Notes: generated by a model from the sequence alone, not told the origin. A stretch of 64,000 bases of DNA from Aurantibrevibacter litoralis (GCF_034651555.1 NZ_JAYEEQ010000006.1:62001-126000); one strand, 5' to 3'. Shown: positions 34,412 to 43,444, numbered from the stretch's first letter. Translations and numbers: made by a program.

Positions 34412-35017
34412 TTATTTAGAGTATAATTCGACGATTAACTGTTCTTTAATGTTCTCGGGGATTTGAATTCGCTCCGGTACATTTACAAAGGTGCCTTCCT
34501 TCTTTTCTGAATTCCACGTAATCCATTCGTACACACTACTGCTAGCAGCTAGTGCGTCTTGGATGGCTTGGAGTGACTTTGATTTTTCGCGAACACCAAT
34601 TACATCGCCCGGTTTTAGGGTATAAGAAGGAATATTTACCAACTCTCCATTTACAGTAATGTGCCTGTGAGATACCAGTTGTCTTGCGCCACTTCGGGAC
34701 GTTGAAATTCCCATTCGATACACTACATTATCCAAACGAGATTCGCACAATTGAAGTAAAACCTCTCCGGTAACTCCTTTGCTTCTATTTGCCTTAGCAA
34801 ATATATTGCGAAACTGACGCTCTAAAATACCATAAGTGTATTTTGCTTTTTGCTTTTCTAATAACTGTACTGCGTACTCGGATTGCTTTCCGCGTCTTCT
34901 ACTTTGTCCGTGTTGTCCTGGAGGATAATTTCTTTTGTCAAAAGCTTTGTCATCTCCAAAAATTGCCTCGCCGAACTTCCGGGCTATTTTTGTCTTTGGT
35001 CCTGTGTATCTTGCCAT
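34412..35017 (-). CDS. rpsD: 30S ribosomal protein S4
   Basis: A 201-residue primary 16S rRNA-binding protein. It begins MARYTGPKTKIARKFGE and contains the S4 RNA-binding domain LDNVVYRMGISTSRSGARQL with VSHRHITVNG. In many bacteria S4 is the translational repressor of the alpha operon. The 108-nt gap before it (35018-35125) is long for this cluster and could hold a control site. Confidence 0.98.
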   Translation of the reverse strand: MARYTGPKTKIARKFGEAIFGDDKAFDKRNYPPGQHGQSRRRGKQSEYAVQLLEKQKAKYTYGILERQFRNIFAKANRSKGVTGEVLLQLCESRLDNVVYRMGISTSRSGARQLVSHRHITVNGELVNIPSYTLKPGDVIGVREKSKSLQAIQDALAASSSVYEWITWNSEKKEGTFVNVPERIQIPENIKEQLIVELYSK

Positions 35018-35125
35018 TTTCTTTAAATTTGAAATTGTGATTATGAATTAAGGCTGTCTCCTTCGATAATCGTAACTACAATTTCTTTGAAATTAGAACC
35101 CTTTTGAGGGTATTGTTAAAATAAT

Positions 35126-35518
35126 TTATACTCTTCTTCTTTTGGGTGGTCTACAACCATTATGCGGCATAGGGGTAACATCAATAATTTCAGTAACTTC
35201 TATTCCGGAATTATGAATGGATCGGATAGCAGATTCCCTGCCATTTCCAGGTCCCTTAACGTAAACCTTAACTTTTCGCAAACCAGCCTCATGAGCCACC
35301 TTGGCACAATCCTCTGATGCCACCTGAGCAGCGTAAGGAGTATTCTTTTTAGATCCTCTAAAACCCATTTTACCGGCAGAAGACCATGAGATAACATCAC
35401 CTTTTTTATTGGTTAAGGAGATAATGATATTATTAAACGAAGCCGTAACGTGTGCCTCGCCCACAGAATCCACAATAACCTTGCGCTTCTTTACTACTTT
35501 GGTATTTGATTTTGCCAT
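35126..35518 (-). CDS. rpsK: 30S ribosomal protein S11
   Basis: A 130-residue platform protein of the small subunit. Signature blocks are AHVTASFNNIIISLTN, SWSSAGKMGFRGSKKNTPYA and the closing DVTPMPHNGCRPPKRRRV. It is separated from rpsM by 103 nt that include a short heptamer array. Confidence 0.98.
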   Translation of the reverse strand: MAKSNTKVVKKRKVIVDSVGEAHVTASFNNIIISLTNKKGDVISWSSAGKMGFRGSKKNTPYAAQVASEDCAKVAHEAGLRKVKVYVKGPGNGRESAIRSIHNSGIEVTEIIDVTPMPHNGCRPPKRRRV

Positions 35519-35522
35519 ATGA

Positions 35523-35543
35523 TTTCGTATTTCGTAATTCGTA
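35523..35543 (+). repeat. Short heptanucleotide array between rpsM and rpsK
   Basis: Three in-register 7-nt units (TTTCGTA twice, then ATTCGTA), with partial units continuing to the right. It sits in the intergenic gap of the ribosomal cluster. Confidence 0.55.
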
Positions 35544-35621
35544 TTGATGGGTTTTTCGTATTTCCTATTGGATGCTTATTACGATCCTACACCTACGAAT
35601 TACCCTGTACTGAGCCTATTA

Positions 35622-35996
35622 TTATTTGGTTGCTTTTTTCTTATTTGCAACCGTTTTTCGTTTTCCTTTTCGTGTTCGGGAATTATTTTTGGTATGCTGC
35701 CCTCGTAACGGAAGTCCGGATCTATGGCGGATACCACGATAGCAGCCAATATCCATAAGCCGTTTTATATGCAACTGGGTTTCGGAGCGCAACTCGCCTT
35801 CTATCTTAAAACCAGATACGGCCTCACGAATCCGTGTAATTTCGTCATCGTTCCAGTCTGACACCTTGGTATCTTCACTGACCTGAGCCTTTTCTAAAAT
35901 CTCTTGTGCCCTACTTTTACCGATACCGAAAATATAGGTAAGTGCTATAACACCTCGTTTCTGTTTTGGTACATCTACACCTGCAATTCTTGCCAT
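35622..35996 (-). CDS. rpsM: 30S ribosomal protein S13
   Basis: A 124-residue head protein that contacts P-site tRNA and 23S rRNA. It shows MARIAGVDVPKQKRGVIALT at the N-terminus, YIFGIGKSRAQEIL, and the basic tail GQHTKNNSRTRKGKRKT. It begins 2 nt after the rpmJ stop. Confidence 0.98.
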   Translation of the reverse strand: MARIAGVDVPKQKRGVIALTYIFGIGKSRAQEILEKAQVSEDTKVSDWNDDEITRIREAVSGFKIEGELRSETQLHIKRLMDIGCYRGIRHRSGLPLRGQHTKNNSRTRKGKRKTVANKKKATK

Positions 35997-35998
35997 AA

Positions 35999-36115
35999 TT
36001 ACCCTTGTCTTTGTTTAAATCTAGGATTCTTTTTATTAATTACGTACAATCTGCCATTTCTGCGTACAATCTTGCAGTCGGCACTTCTTTTCTTTATTGA
36101 TGTTCTTACTTTCAT
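35999..36115 (-). CDS. rpmJ: 50S ribosomal protein L36, zinc-free form
   Basis: A 38-residue protein: MKVRTSIKKRSADCKIVRRN, continuing to a closing NPRFKQRQG. It has only one of the four zinc ligands of the classic C+ form (the CxxC is SADC, and the later Cys/His are absent), so it is the zinc-independent type. It lies between infA and rpsM as expected, and is easily missed because of its size. Confidence 0.95.
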   Translation of the reverse strand: MKVRTSIKKRSADCKIVRRNGRLYVINKKNPRFKQRQG

Positions 36116-36124
36116 CCTATTCGG

Positions 36125-36340
36125 TTAATATCTATATGTAATTCTTGCTTTACTTAAATCGTAAGGACTCATTTCTAACTTCACTTTATCACCCGGAAGC
36201 AATTTTATATAGTGCATTCTCATTTTTCCTGAGATATGTGCAGTTACTACATGTCCGTTTTCTAACTCTACCCTAAACATGGCATTGGATAAAGCTTCGA
36301 TAATACTTCCATCTTGCTCTATTGCGGATTGCTTGGCCAT
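36125..36340 (-). CDS. infA: Translation initiation factor IF-1
   Basis: A 71-residue OB-fold protein that occupies the A site of the 30S subunit during initiation. It shows MAKQSAIEQDGSIIEALSNA, FRVELENGHVVTAHISGKMR and GDKVKLEMSPYDLSKARITY. The start overlaps the secY stop by one base (TAATG), indicating coupled translation. Confidence 0.98.
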   Translation of the reverse strand: MAKQSAIEQDGSIIEALSNAMFRVELENGHVVTAHISGKMRMHYIKLLPGDKVKLEMSPYDLSKARITYRY

Positions 36341-37683
36341 TATGCTACTTTTCTATTTTTTCCTGTTTTCATCAAACCATCGTAATGTCTGTTCAACAAA
36401 TACGAATTCACCTGCTGAACGGTATCTATGGCCACACCCACCATAATTAACAAAGAGGTGCCTCCATAAAATAAAGCCCATCCGGCTTGTACATCCATAA
36501 GTTTTACAACCACTGCGGGGAGTACTGCCAAAAGTGCTAAAAACACAGAACCTGGCAAGGTAATCAAAGACATTATCTTATCTAAAAAATCGGCAGTTTC
36601 TTTGCCGGGTCGTGTACCCGGAATAAAACCTCCACTTCGCTTTAGATCATCTGCCATTTTATTGGTAGGTACCGTAATGGCCGTATAGAAATACGTAAAG
36701 ATAATAATTAATAACCCAAAGAGAATATTGTAGGCCAGTCCAAAAATATCTTGAAACTGTACTTCCATCCATTGACCAACTGCGGTATTGTTAAAAGTTT
36801 TCCCTAATAACCCCGGCGCAAACATTATAGCTTGCGCAAAGATAATTGGCATTACCCCGGATGCATTTAACTTTAGTCGTATAAAATCTCTGGCTCCCAT
36901 CACATTTTTCTCGTACCCGCCTGAAGCTGTTCTTCGCGCATATTGCACTGGTACCTGTCTGGCTGCCATTACAAGTAAGACACTTAAGAGAATCACAATA
37001 AACCAAATGATTACCTCGATAAGCATAAACATGAGTCCACCATTGTTATTCGCTGTTCTAGAGATAAATTCTTGCACAAAAGATTGCGGCATCGTGGCAA
37101 TAATCCCTATCATAATCAACAATGAAATACCATTACCAATTCCTTTGTCGGTAATCTTTTCACCAAGCCACATCGCAAAAACAGTTCCTGTAACCAAAAT
37201 GATTACAGAAGGTACAATAAAACCAAGACCTTTACCTAACACAAAAGCACTATCCGGAACGCCCAAAGCGCCTAAACTATACAAATATGCAGGTGCTTGC
37301 ACAATACAAATACCTATCGTGAGCCAGCGTGTAATTTGATTGATGGTTTTTCTTCCGCTTTCTCCTTCTTTTTGTAATTTTTGAAGATACGGAATGGCAA
37401 TACCCATAAGCTGTACCACAATGGATGCAGAAATATAAGGCATAATACCTAAAGCAAAGATGGAAGCATTCGCAAACGCACCACCCGTAAACGCATTTAA
37501 GAGACCTAATATACCACTATCCGTATTGCTCGATAACTCTGCCAATTGAGTTGTGTCTATTCCGGGAAGTACAACCTGAGCCCCAAAACGATACACCAAC
37601 AGCAAGCCTAAGGTAATTATGATTTTACCTCTTAGCTCTTCTATCTTCCAAATATTAGATAATGTCTCTATAAATTTTTTCAT
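36340..37683 (-). CDS. secY: Preprotein translocase subunit SecY
   Basis: A 447-residue ten-TM channel subunit of the Sec translocon. It shows YRFGAQVVLPGIDT in the first segment, FALGIMPYISASIVVQL around TM2, GNGISLLIM, and the cytosolic loop RRTASGGYEKNVMGARDFIRLKLN that contacts SecA and ribosomes. It lies in the standard place after rplO. Confidence 0.98.
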   Translation of the reverse strand: MKKFIETLSNIWKIEELRGKIIITLGLLLVYRFGAQVVLPGIDTTQLAELSSNTDSGILGLLNAFTGGAFANASIFALGIMPYISASIVVQLMGIAIPYLQKLQKEGESGRKTINQITRWLTIGICIVQAPAYLYSLGALGVPDSAFVLGKGLGFIVPSVIILVTGTVFAMWLGEKITDKGIGNGISLLIMIGIIATMPQSFVQEFISRTANNNGGLMFMLIEVIIWFIVILLSVLLVMAARQVPVQYARRTASGGYEKNVMGARDFIRLKLNASGVMPIIFAQAIMFAPGLLGKTFNNTAVGQWMEVQFQDIFGLAYNILFGLLIIIFTYFYTAITVPTNKMADDLKRSGGFIPGTRPGKETADFLDKIMSLITLPGSVFLALLAVLPAVVVKLMDVQAGWALFYGGTSLLIMVGVAIDTVQQVNSYLLNRHYDGLMKTGKNRKVA

Positions 37684-37695
37684 AATTTGTGTTGC

Positions 37696-38148
37696 TTACA
37701 AGCTTATAGCCTCACCTCCGGCTTTTTCAATAGCCTCTTTCGCACTGGCTGTAAATTTATGAACTGCAATTTTTAGAGGTGCCTTTAATTCACCGTTACC
37801 TAAAATTTTGACTAATTCATTTTTTCCGGCCAATCTATTTTCTATCAACAGTTCCAGGGTTACGGTATCGGTTATGGTACCGTTATCTACAAGCTCTTGG
37901 AGCTTACTTAGATTTATTCCTTTATAAGCCACCCGGTTTATATTGGTAAAACCAAATTTTGGAACACGCCTTTGTAAAGGCATTTGGCCTCCTTCAAAAC
38001 CAATCTTTTTAGAATATCCCGATCTTGATTTAGCGCCCTTGTGACCTCTTGTAGCGGTACCACCTTTTCCAGATCCTTGACCTCTACCCACAATTTTTCC
38101 AGCTCTGTGTATAGCTCCTTCCTGAGGTTTTAAATTACTTAAATTCAT
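37696..38148 (-). CDS. rplO: 50S ribosomal protein L15
   Basis: A 150-residue late-assembly large-subunit protein. It shows the Gly-rich N-terminus GRGQGSGKGGTATRGHKGAK and FEGGQMPLQRRVPKFGFTN. It lies 18 nt after rpmD. Confidence 0.98.
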   Translation of the reverse strand: MNLSNLKPQEGAIHRAGKIVGRGQGSGKGGTATRGHKGAKSRSGYSKKIGFEGGQMPLQRRVPKFGFTNINRVAYKGINLSKLQELVDNGTITDTVTLELLIENRLAGKNELVKILGNGELKAPLKIAVHKFTASAKEAIEKAGGEAISL

Positions 38149-38166
38149 TACACTATATTTAAAATA

Positions 38167-38346
38167 TTAAGCTTCCTCTGTAGAAACTAAGTGTTTAACT
38201 TTATTAACCATTCCCAGTATATTGGGCGTAGCATCATGCTCTACTACCTGACCTAATCGTCTTAATCCTAAGGAAGCTAGGGTTCTCTTTTGATCTTGTG
38301 GTCTATTGATGCTACTTCTAACCTGTTTTACTTTAATCTTTGCCAT
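38167..38346 (-). CDS. rpmD: 50S ribosomal protein L30
   Basis: A 59-residue protein starting MAKIKVKQVRSSINRPQDQK at 38346. The frame stays open further upstream into rpsE, but the internal ATG matches the family start and length. It shows LGLRRLGQVVEHDATPNILG. Confidence 0.96.
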   Translation of the reverse strand: MAKIKVKQVRSSINRPQDQKRTLASLGLRRLGQVVEHDATPNILGMVNKVKHLVSTEEA

Positions 38347-38359
38347 GCGTTCCTTTAAT

Positions 38360-38884
38360 TTAACCTTTGAAAACTTTTTCCAAAGAAATATTTCTCTGGT
38401 TTGCGATCGTCTTGGCTCCTCTAAGCTGAAGTAAGGCATCAAAAGTGGCTTTTACAACATTATGCGGATTAGATGATCCTTGCGATTTAGAGAGTACGTC
38501 ATGTACACCAACAGCTTCAAGTACCGCTCTAACTGCACCACCTGCAATAACTCCGGTACCATGAGACGCTGGTTGTATATAGACTCGGGCGCCCCCAAAT
38601 TTACCCTTTTGCTCATGGGGCAAAGTTACCTTATGCAGCGGTATTCTAATTAAATTCTTTTTAGCATCTTCAATGGCCTTGGCAATTGCTGTAGCCACTT
38701 CTTTGGACTTTCCCAAACCATGACCTACAACGCCATTTTCATCTCCTACTACAACTATAGCCGAAAAACCAAATGCTCTACCTCCTTTGGTTACCTTGGT
38801 AACTCTTTGAACGCCAACAAGCCGATCCTTTAACTCCAGTCCCCCCGGTTTTACCGTTTCAACGTTTTTGTAATTTTGGTACAT
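38360..38884 (-). CDS. rpsE: 30S ribosomal protein S5
   Basis: A 174-residue protein near the decoding centre and mRNA entry, linked to fidelity. It shows DRLVGVQRVTKVTKGGRAFG, VVGDENGVVGHGLGKSKEV and RAVLEAVGVHDVLSKSQGS. It lies 7 nt after rplR. Confidence 0.98.
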   Translation of the reverse strand: MYQNYKNVETVKPGGLELKDRLVGVQRVTKVTKGGRAFGFSAIVVVGDENGVVGHGLGKSKEVATAIAKAIEDAKKNLIRIPLHKVTLPHEQKGKFGGARVYIQPASHGTGVIAGGAVRAVLEAVGVHDVLSKSQGSSNPHNVVKATFDALLQLRGAKTIANQRNISLEKVFKG

Positions 38885-38891
38885 AATATAA

Positions 38892-39248
38892 TTAGAATTT
38901 AAGTCCGGCTTCTCGTGCGCCTTCTGCTAATGATTTTATTCTTCCGTGGTACAGATTACCTCCTCTGTCAAAAGCCACTTGAGCTACACCCAAGTCTTGT
39001 GCCTTTTTGGCAATTTCCTTACCCACTATATTCGCCATTTCTGTTTTGGTGGCTTTTTTTGAACTCAGATCCTTATCCCTTGAGGAAACCGCAACAAGCG
39101 TAGTTCCTTTCGTATCGTCAATGATTTGAGCATATATTTCTTTGTTGCTTCTAAAAACCGCCAATCTAGGCCTTTCTGAGGTTCCAAAGGATACCTTTCT
39201 AATTCTTCTTCTTATGCGTTGTCTTCTTTCCAACTTCGATAATCCCAT
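38892..39248 (-). CDS. rplR: 50S ribosomal protein L18
   Basis: A 118-residue 5S rRNA-binding protein. It shows a basic RRQRIRRRIRK N-terminus, RPRLAVFRSNKEIYAQIIDD and the closing YHGRIKSLAEGAREAGLKF. It lies 11 nt after rplF. Confidence 0.98.
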   Translation of the reverse strand: MGLSKLERRQRIRRRIRKVSFGTSERPRLAVFRSNKEIYAQIIDDTKGTTLVAVSSRDKDLSSKKATKTEMANIVGKEIAKKAQDLGVAQVAFDRGGNLYHGRIKSLAEGAREAGLKF

Positions 39249-39259
39249 AATGCTACGTA

Positions 39260-39802
39260 TTAAGCTGATTTACCTGCTTTTCTTCTTAATTGTTCTCCTA
39301 CGAACTTAATCCCTTTTCCTTTATACGGTTCGGGTTTTCTGAACGATCTTATTTTAGCGGCAATATGACCCACCAACTGACGATCGTGGGAAGTTAATTT
39401 CACGATAGGGTTTTTCCCTTTTTCGGAAACTGTTTCCACTTTCACTTCAGGAGCCAATTCAAACACAATATTATGTGAAAATCCTAATGCCAGATCCAAT
39501 TTCTGACCTTCATTACTGGCTCTGTATCCTACACCTACCAATTCCAATTCCTTCACCCAACCTTCAGAAACACCCTTGATCATATTGTATATCAACGATC
39601 TGTAAAGTCCGTGTTTCGCCTTTTCCTCTTTCCCGTCTGATGGTCGAGTTACAAAAACCTGACCCTCTTCTACTTTTACCGAAGATCCTGAGTATTCCTG
39701 CGTTAGCTCTCCCAATTTACCTTTTACAGTAATAATATTCTCCTTGATATCTACAGTGACACCGGAGGGTATTGCTATCGGATTATTACCTGTTCTAGAC
39801 AT
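39260..39802 (-). CDS. rplF: 50S ribosomal protein L6
   Basis: A 180-residue protein with two similar domains that binds the base of the stalk. It shows MSRTGNNPIAIPSGVTV, LVGVGYRASNEGQKLDLALG and the C-terminal PYKGKGIKFVGEQLRRKAGK. Confidence 0.98.
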   Translation of the reverse strand: MSRTGNNPIAIPSGVTVDIKENIITVKGKLGELTQEYSGSSVKVEEGQVFVTRPSDGKEEKAKHGLYRSLIYNMIKGVSEGWVKELELVGVGYRASNEGQKLDLALGFSHNIVFELAPEVKVETVSEKGKNPIVKLTSHDRQLVGHIAAKIRSFRKPEPYKGKGIKFVGEQLRRKAGKSA

Positions 39803-39823
39803 ACTTTTTAACTCTTTTAATAA

Positions 39824-40222
39824 TTAATACACGTAACACAGCACTTCACCACCTACATTCTCATTTTTGGCCTGTTTACTGGTCATCACACCATGCGAAG
39901 TAGAAATGATGGCAACACCCAATCCATTAAGCACCCGAGGCAACTCGTTAGAGTTTACATATTTCCGAAGGCCGGGGGTACTCACTCTCTTTATATTTCG
40001 GATTACCGGTTCTTTGGTTACTTTATCATATTTAAGGGCAATCTTTATTGTCCCTTGTACTGCATCTTCCTGAAATTTATAACTTAAAATATATCCCTGA
40101 TCGAATAATATTTTTGTTATCTCTCTTTTTAAATTAGAAGCTGGTATTTCTACCACTCTATGACCTGCACTGCTGGCATTTCTAATTCGTGTTAAATAAT
40201 CTGCTATAGGATCTGTAAACAT
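39824..40222 (-). CDS. rpsH: 30S ribosomal protein S8
   Basis: A 132-residue central-domain rRNA-binding protein. It shows DPIADYLTRIRNASSAGH and the C-terminal GVAIISTSHGVMTSKQAKN with GGEVLCYVY. In E. coli S8 represses the spc operon; no comparable site was identified here. Confidence 0.98.
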   Translation of the reverse strand: MFTDPIADYLTRIRNASSAGHRVVEIPASNLKREITKILFDQGYILSYKFQEDAVQGTIKIALKYDKVTKEPVIRNIKRVSTPGLRKYVNSNELPRVLNGLGVAIISTSHGVMTSKQAKNENVGGEVLCYVY

Positions 40223-40242
40223 TTCTTTTACCTTTTAAAGTG

Positions 40243-40512
40243 TTACCAACTTGCTTTTGTAACTCCGGGAATTAACCCTTGGTTCGCCATTTCCCTAAAC
40301 AACACACGAGAAATGCCAAAAGTTCTCATGTACCCTTTAGGCCTACCCGTAAGCTTACATCGGTTGTGCATACGCACCGGAGAGGCGTTTTTGGGTAGTT
40401 TTTGCAACCCTTCGTAATCGCCTGCCTCTTTTAAGGCCTTTCTCTTTTCAGCATATTTGGCAACGGTTCTTGCTCTTTTTACCTCGCGAGCTTTCATTGA
40501 TTCTTTAGCCAT
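40243..40512 (-). CDS. rpsN: 30S ribosomal protein S14, zinc-free form
   Basis: An 89-residue S14. It lacks the CxxC pairs of the zinc-binding type and shows MAKESMKAREVKRARTVAKY, NRCKLTGRPKGYMRTFGISR and the closing LIPGVTKASW. Together with L36 it shows that this organism's cluster carries zinc-independent forms. Confidence 0.97.
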   Translation of the reverse strand: MAKESMKAREVKRARTVAKYAEKRKALKEAGDYEGLQKLPKNASPVRMHNRCKLTGRPKGYMRTFGISRVLFREMANQGLIPGVTKASW

Positions 40513-40513
40513 A

Positions 40514-41065
40514 CTAATTCTTATTAAAAGGTAATCCCAATTGCGTTAATAATGATTTTGCTTCCCTATCGGTATCCGCAGAGGTTACAAAGGTAATATC
40601 CATTCCGTTGATTCTATTGATCTTATCAATATTGATTTCGGGAAATATGATTTGTTCCGTGACACCCAAGTTATAATTTCCGCGTCCATCAAATCCTGTA
40701 GCTCTAATCCCTTGGAAATCCCTAACACGGGGTAAGGCCGTTGTTACCAAACGATCTAAAAACTCATACATCTTCTCGCCACGTAAGGTTACTTTTGCAC
40801 CAATAGGCATGGCCTTACGCAATTTAAAGTTAGCCACATCCTTTTTAGATAGTGTAGCTACAGCCTTCTGACCGGTAATTTTTGTTAACTCATCTACGGC
40901 GTGATCGATTAACTTCTTATCGGCTACCGCAGCTCCCACACCACGGCTCACTACTATTTTTTCAAGTTTCGGAACTTGCATAACGTTTTTGTACCCAAAT
41001 TCTTCCTTTAGCGCCTTAATAATGCGCTCTTTATATTCTTCTTTTAATCTTGGAATGTAAGCCAT
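40514..41065 (-). CDS. rplE: 50S ribosomal protein L5
   Basis: A 183-residue 5S rRNA-binding protein that contacts P-site tRNA. It shows MQVPKLEKIVVSRGVGAAV, RDFQGIRATGFDGRGNYNLG and FPEINIDKINRINGMDITF. It lies 2 nt after rplX. Confidence 0.98.
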   Translation of the reverse strand: MAYIPRLKEEYKERIIKALKEEFGYKNVMQVPKLEKIVVSRGVGAAVADKKLIDHAVDELTKITGQKAVATLSKKDVANFKLRKAMPIGAKVTLRGEKMYEFLDRLVTTALPRVRDFQGIRATGFDGRGNYNLGVTEQIIFPEINIDKINRINGMDITFVTSADTDREAKSLLTQLGLPFNKN

Positions 41066-41067
41066 AA

Positions 41068-41382
41068 CTAAATTACTTCATTAGATGTTTTAGAGACCCT
41101 TACCTTCTTTCCGTCTCTTAGTTCAAAACCAACTCTCGTTGCCTTTCCTGATTTAGGATCAATAAGCGAAAGATTGGAAATATGTACAGGAGCTTCCTTT
41201 TTTGTGATTCCTCCTTGCGGATTTTTTGCACTTGGCTTTTCATGTTTAGAAACCAAATTAGCTCCTTCTACAATGGCCTTGTTCTTTTCCTTATCTACAC
41301 GTAAAACTTTACCTTCTACGCCTTTATGGTCACCGGAGATTATTCTCACTACATCTCCAACCTTAATTTTTAATTTTATCAT
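41068..41382 (-). CDS. rplX: 50S ribosomal protein L24
   Basis: A 104-residue assembly initiator with a KOW motif (KVGDVVRIISGDHKGVEGKV). The start at 41382 (MIKLKIKVGD) is chosen over an upstream ATG at 41424, which overlaps rplN and would add residues unlike L24. Confidence 0.97.
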   Translation of the reverse strand: MIKLKIKVGDVVRIISGDHKGVEGKVLRVDKEKNKAIVEGANLVSKHEKPSAKNPQGGITKKEAPVHISNLSLIDPKSGKATRVGFELRDGKKVRVSKTSNEVI

Positions 41383-41395
41383 CTCTTTATAGCTT

Positions 41396-41764
41396 TTATA
41401 GCACCTCAGGAGCCAATGATACAATTTTCATAAACTGCTTATCACGCAATTCTCTGGCTACTGGCCCAAAAACCCGTGTTCCACGCATTTCACCAGCGGG
41501 ATTTAAAAGCACACAGGCATTGTCATCGAAGCGGATATACGAACCGTCTGGTCGTCTTACTTCCTTTTTGGTACGCACGACTACTGCCGTAGACACCGCA
41601 CCCTTTTTAATAGCCCCATTTGGGGTGGCTTCTTTTACAGTAACTACAATTTTATCGCCAATAGAAGCATAGCGTCTTTTTGTTCCTCCCAACACACGGA
41701 TGGTCAAAACTTCCTTTGCCCCTGTATTATCGGCTACTCTTAACCTAGATTCTTGCTGTAACAT
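41396..41764 (-). CDS. rplN: 50S ribosomal protein L14
   Basis: A 122-residue protein at the subunit interface. It shows MLQQESRLRVADNTGAKEVL, RYASIGDKIVVTVKEATPNG and VFGPVARELRDKQFMKIVSL. It lies 2 nt after rpsQ. Confidence 0.98.
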   Translation of the reverse strand: MLQQESRLRVADNTGAKEVLTIRVLGGTKRRYASIGDKIVVTVKEATPNGAIKKGAVSTAVVVRTKKEVRRPDGSYIRFDDNACVLLNPAGEMRGTRVFGPVARELRDKQFMKIVSLAPEVL

Positions 41765-41766
41765 AA

Positions 41767-42024
41767 TTATTTAGCTCTTTCTATGATTTCCACTAATCTC
41801 CAACATTTCGTCTTGCTTAATGGCCGGGTTTCCATAATTTTTACTGTATCGCCAATGTTGCAATCATTCTTTTCATCGTGAGCCACATATTTCTTTGTTC
41901 TCAAAACGAATTTTCCGTACATTGGGTGCTTCACGCGTTTTACTTCAGACACAACAATGGACTTTTCCATTTTGCTGCTGGTCACAACCCCGATTCTCTC
42001 TTTTCTTAAATTTCTTTTTTCCAT
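41767..42024 (-). CDS. rpsQ: 30S ribosomal protein S17
   Basis: An 85-residue OB-fold protein. It shows RKERIGVVTSSKMEKSIVV, VKHPMYGKFVLRTKKYVAHD and GDTVKIMETRPLSKTKCWRL. Confidence 0.98.
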   Translation of the reverse strand: MEKRNLRKERIGVVTSSKMEKSIVVSEVKRVKHPMYGKFVLRTKKYVAHDEKNDCNIGDTVKIMETRPLSKTKCWRLVEIIERAK

Positions 42025-42037
42025 AAAGCAGAAGCCA

Positions 42038-42229
42038 TTATTGGTTTTCCCTTTTTGTTAATTCTGTTGCCAATCGTGCCACCGTTCTTCTCACTTTTCG
42101 TATTTGCAGTGGATTTTCTAGTGGAGTTACAAAGTGCGCAATTTTTAAATCTGCATTCTGTTTTTTAAACTCGGCCAACTTTTCTTTTAACTCTTCTATC
42201 GTTAACTCTTTTATTTCTGATTGTTTCAT
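42038..42229 (-). CDS. rpmC: 50S ribosomal protein L29
   Basis: A 63-residue two-helix protein at the exit tunnel rim. It shows MKQSEIKELTIEELKEKLAE and the closing ENPLQIRKVRRTVARLATEL. Confidence 0.97.
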   Translation of the reverse strand: MKQSEIKELTIEELKEKLAEFKKQNADLKIAHFVTPLENPLQIRKVRRTVARLATELTKRENQ

Positions 42230-42247
42230 GATCCGTAGATTGAAAAA

Positions 42248-42667
42248 TTAAGCTGAATAGTCTCTTGCGATAATAAACTTTGTTTTCACCGGAAGTTTTT
42301 GAGCTGCTAAACGCAACGCTTCTTTGGCAATATCTAATGAAACCCCGGCTACTTCAAACATCACCCTACCCGGCAATACCACCGCTACAAAATATTCCGG
42401 TGCTCCCTTTCCTTTACCCATACGAACCTCTAAAGGCTTTTTGGTAATAGGCTTATCCGGAAAAATTTTAATCCACAATTGACCTTCCCTTTTCATATAT
42501 CGGGTAGCTGCTATACGAGCGGCTTCTATCTGTCTTGAAGTTATAAAACTAGTTTCTAATGACTTGATCCCGAACATACCATTTGAAAGTTGATGTCCCC
42601 TTCCGGAAATCCCCTTCATACGGCCCTTCTGCATTTTGCGAAACTTGGTTCTTTTTGGCTGTAACAT
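42248..42667 (-). CDS. rplP: 50S ribosomal protein L16
   Basis: A 139-residue protein near the peptidyl transferase centre and A-site tRNA. It shows MLQPKRTKFRKMQKGRMKG, GQLWIKIFPDKPITKKPLEV and RMGKGKGAPEYFVAVVLPGR. Confidence 0.98.
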   Translation of the reverse strand: MLQPKRTKFRKMQKGRMKGISGRGHQLSNGMFGIKSLETSFITSRQIEAARIAATRYMKREGQLWIKIFPDKPITKKPLEVRMGKGKGAPEYFVAVVLPGRVMFEVAGVSLDIAKEALRLAAQKLPVKTKFIIARDYSA

Positions 42668-42687
42668 CTTTTTGCTTCTTTAAAAAA

Positions 42688-43434
42688 TTACTTTCTTCGT
42701 CGTGGTTTTCTTGCTCCGTCTGGACGTTGTGATTTAGCTCCTCCCGTTCCTGAACCTCCTGATGTGGACGGACTCTTTGTCATACCAACTAAAGGAGAAA
42801 GTTCTCTCTTACCGTACACCTCACCCTTCATAATCCACACTTTTATACCCAATTTACCATAGGTGGTTTGCGCTTCATCTAAGGCATAATCAATATCGGC
42901 TCTAAAGGTAGATAACGGAATTCTGCCTTCTTTAAAGGATTCTGAACGTGCCATTTCTGCCCCGTTTAACCTTCCTGAAATCATTACTTTTATACCCTCC
43001 GCGTTCATACGAATTGCTGCGGCAATAGCCATTTTAATAGCTCTTCTGTACGATATCCTACTTTCTATCTGACGAGCGATACTCGCTGCAACCAACTTAG
43101 CATCAATCTCAGGTCTTTTGATTTCGTAAATATTGATCTGAACCTCTTTGTCTGTAATTTTCTTTAGCTCTTCTTTTAGCTTATCTACTTCTTGCCCACC
43201 CTTACCAATGATAATTCCGGGTCTTGCTGTAGTAATGGTTACAGTTATCAACTTAAAGGTACGCTCTATAATGACCCTAGACACACTTGCCTTAGCCAAT
43301 CTTGCATGAACATATTTTCTAATTTTATCGTCTTCGGCAAGCCGATCACCATAATCTTTACCGCCATACCAGTTAGATTCCCATCCTCTAATAATACCTA
43401 GGCGATTGCCGATTGGATTTGTCTTCTGTCCCAT
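42688..43434 (-). CDS. rpsC: 30S ribosomal protein S3
   Basis: A 248-residue head protein with a KH domain (GIIIGKGGQEVDKLKEELKK). It shows MGQKTNPIGNRLGIIRGWES and GRLNGAEMARSESFKEGR. The C-terminus has a Gly/Ser/Arg/Lys-rich tail (SGGSGTGGAK, ARKPRRRK) slightly longer than usual. Confidence 0.98.
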   Translation of the reverse strand: MGQKTNPIGNRLGIIRGWESNWYGGKDYGDRLAEDDKIRKYVHARLAKASVSRVIIERTFKLITVTITTARPGIIIGKGGQEVDKLKEELKKITDKEVQINIYEIKRPEIDAKLVAASIARQIESRISYRRAIKMAIAAAIRMNAEGIKVMISGRLNGAEMARSESFKEGRIPLSTFRADIDYALDEAQTTYGKLGIKVWIMKGEVYGKRELSPLVGMTKSPSTSGGSGTGGAKSQRPDGARKPRRRK

Positions 43435-43444
43435 ACTTTATCCT

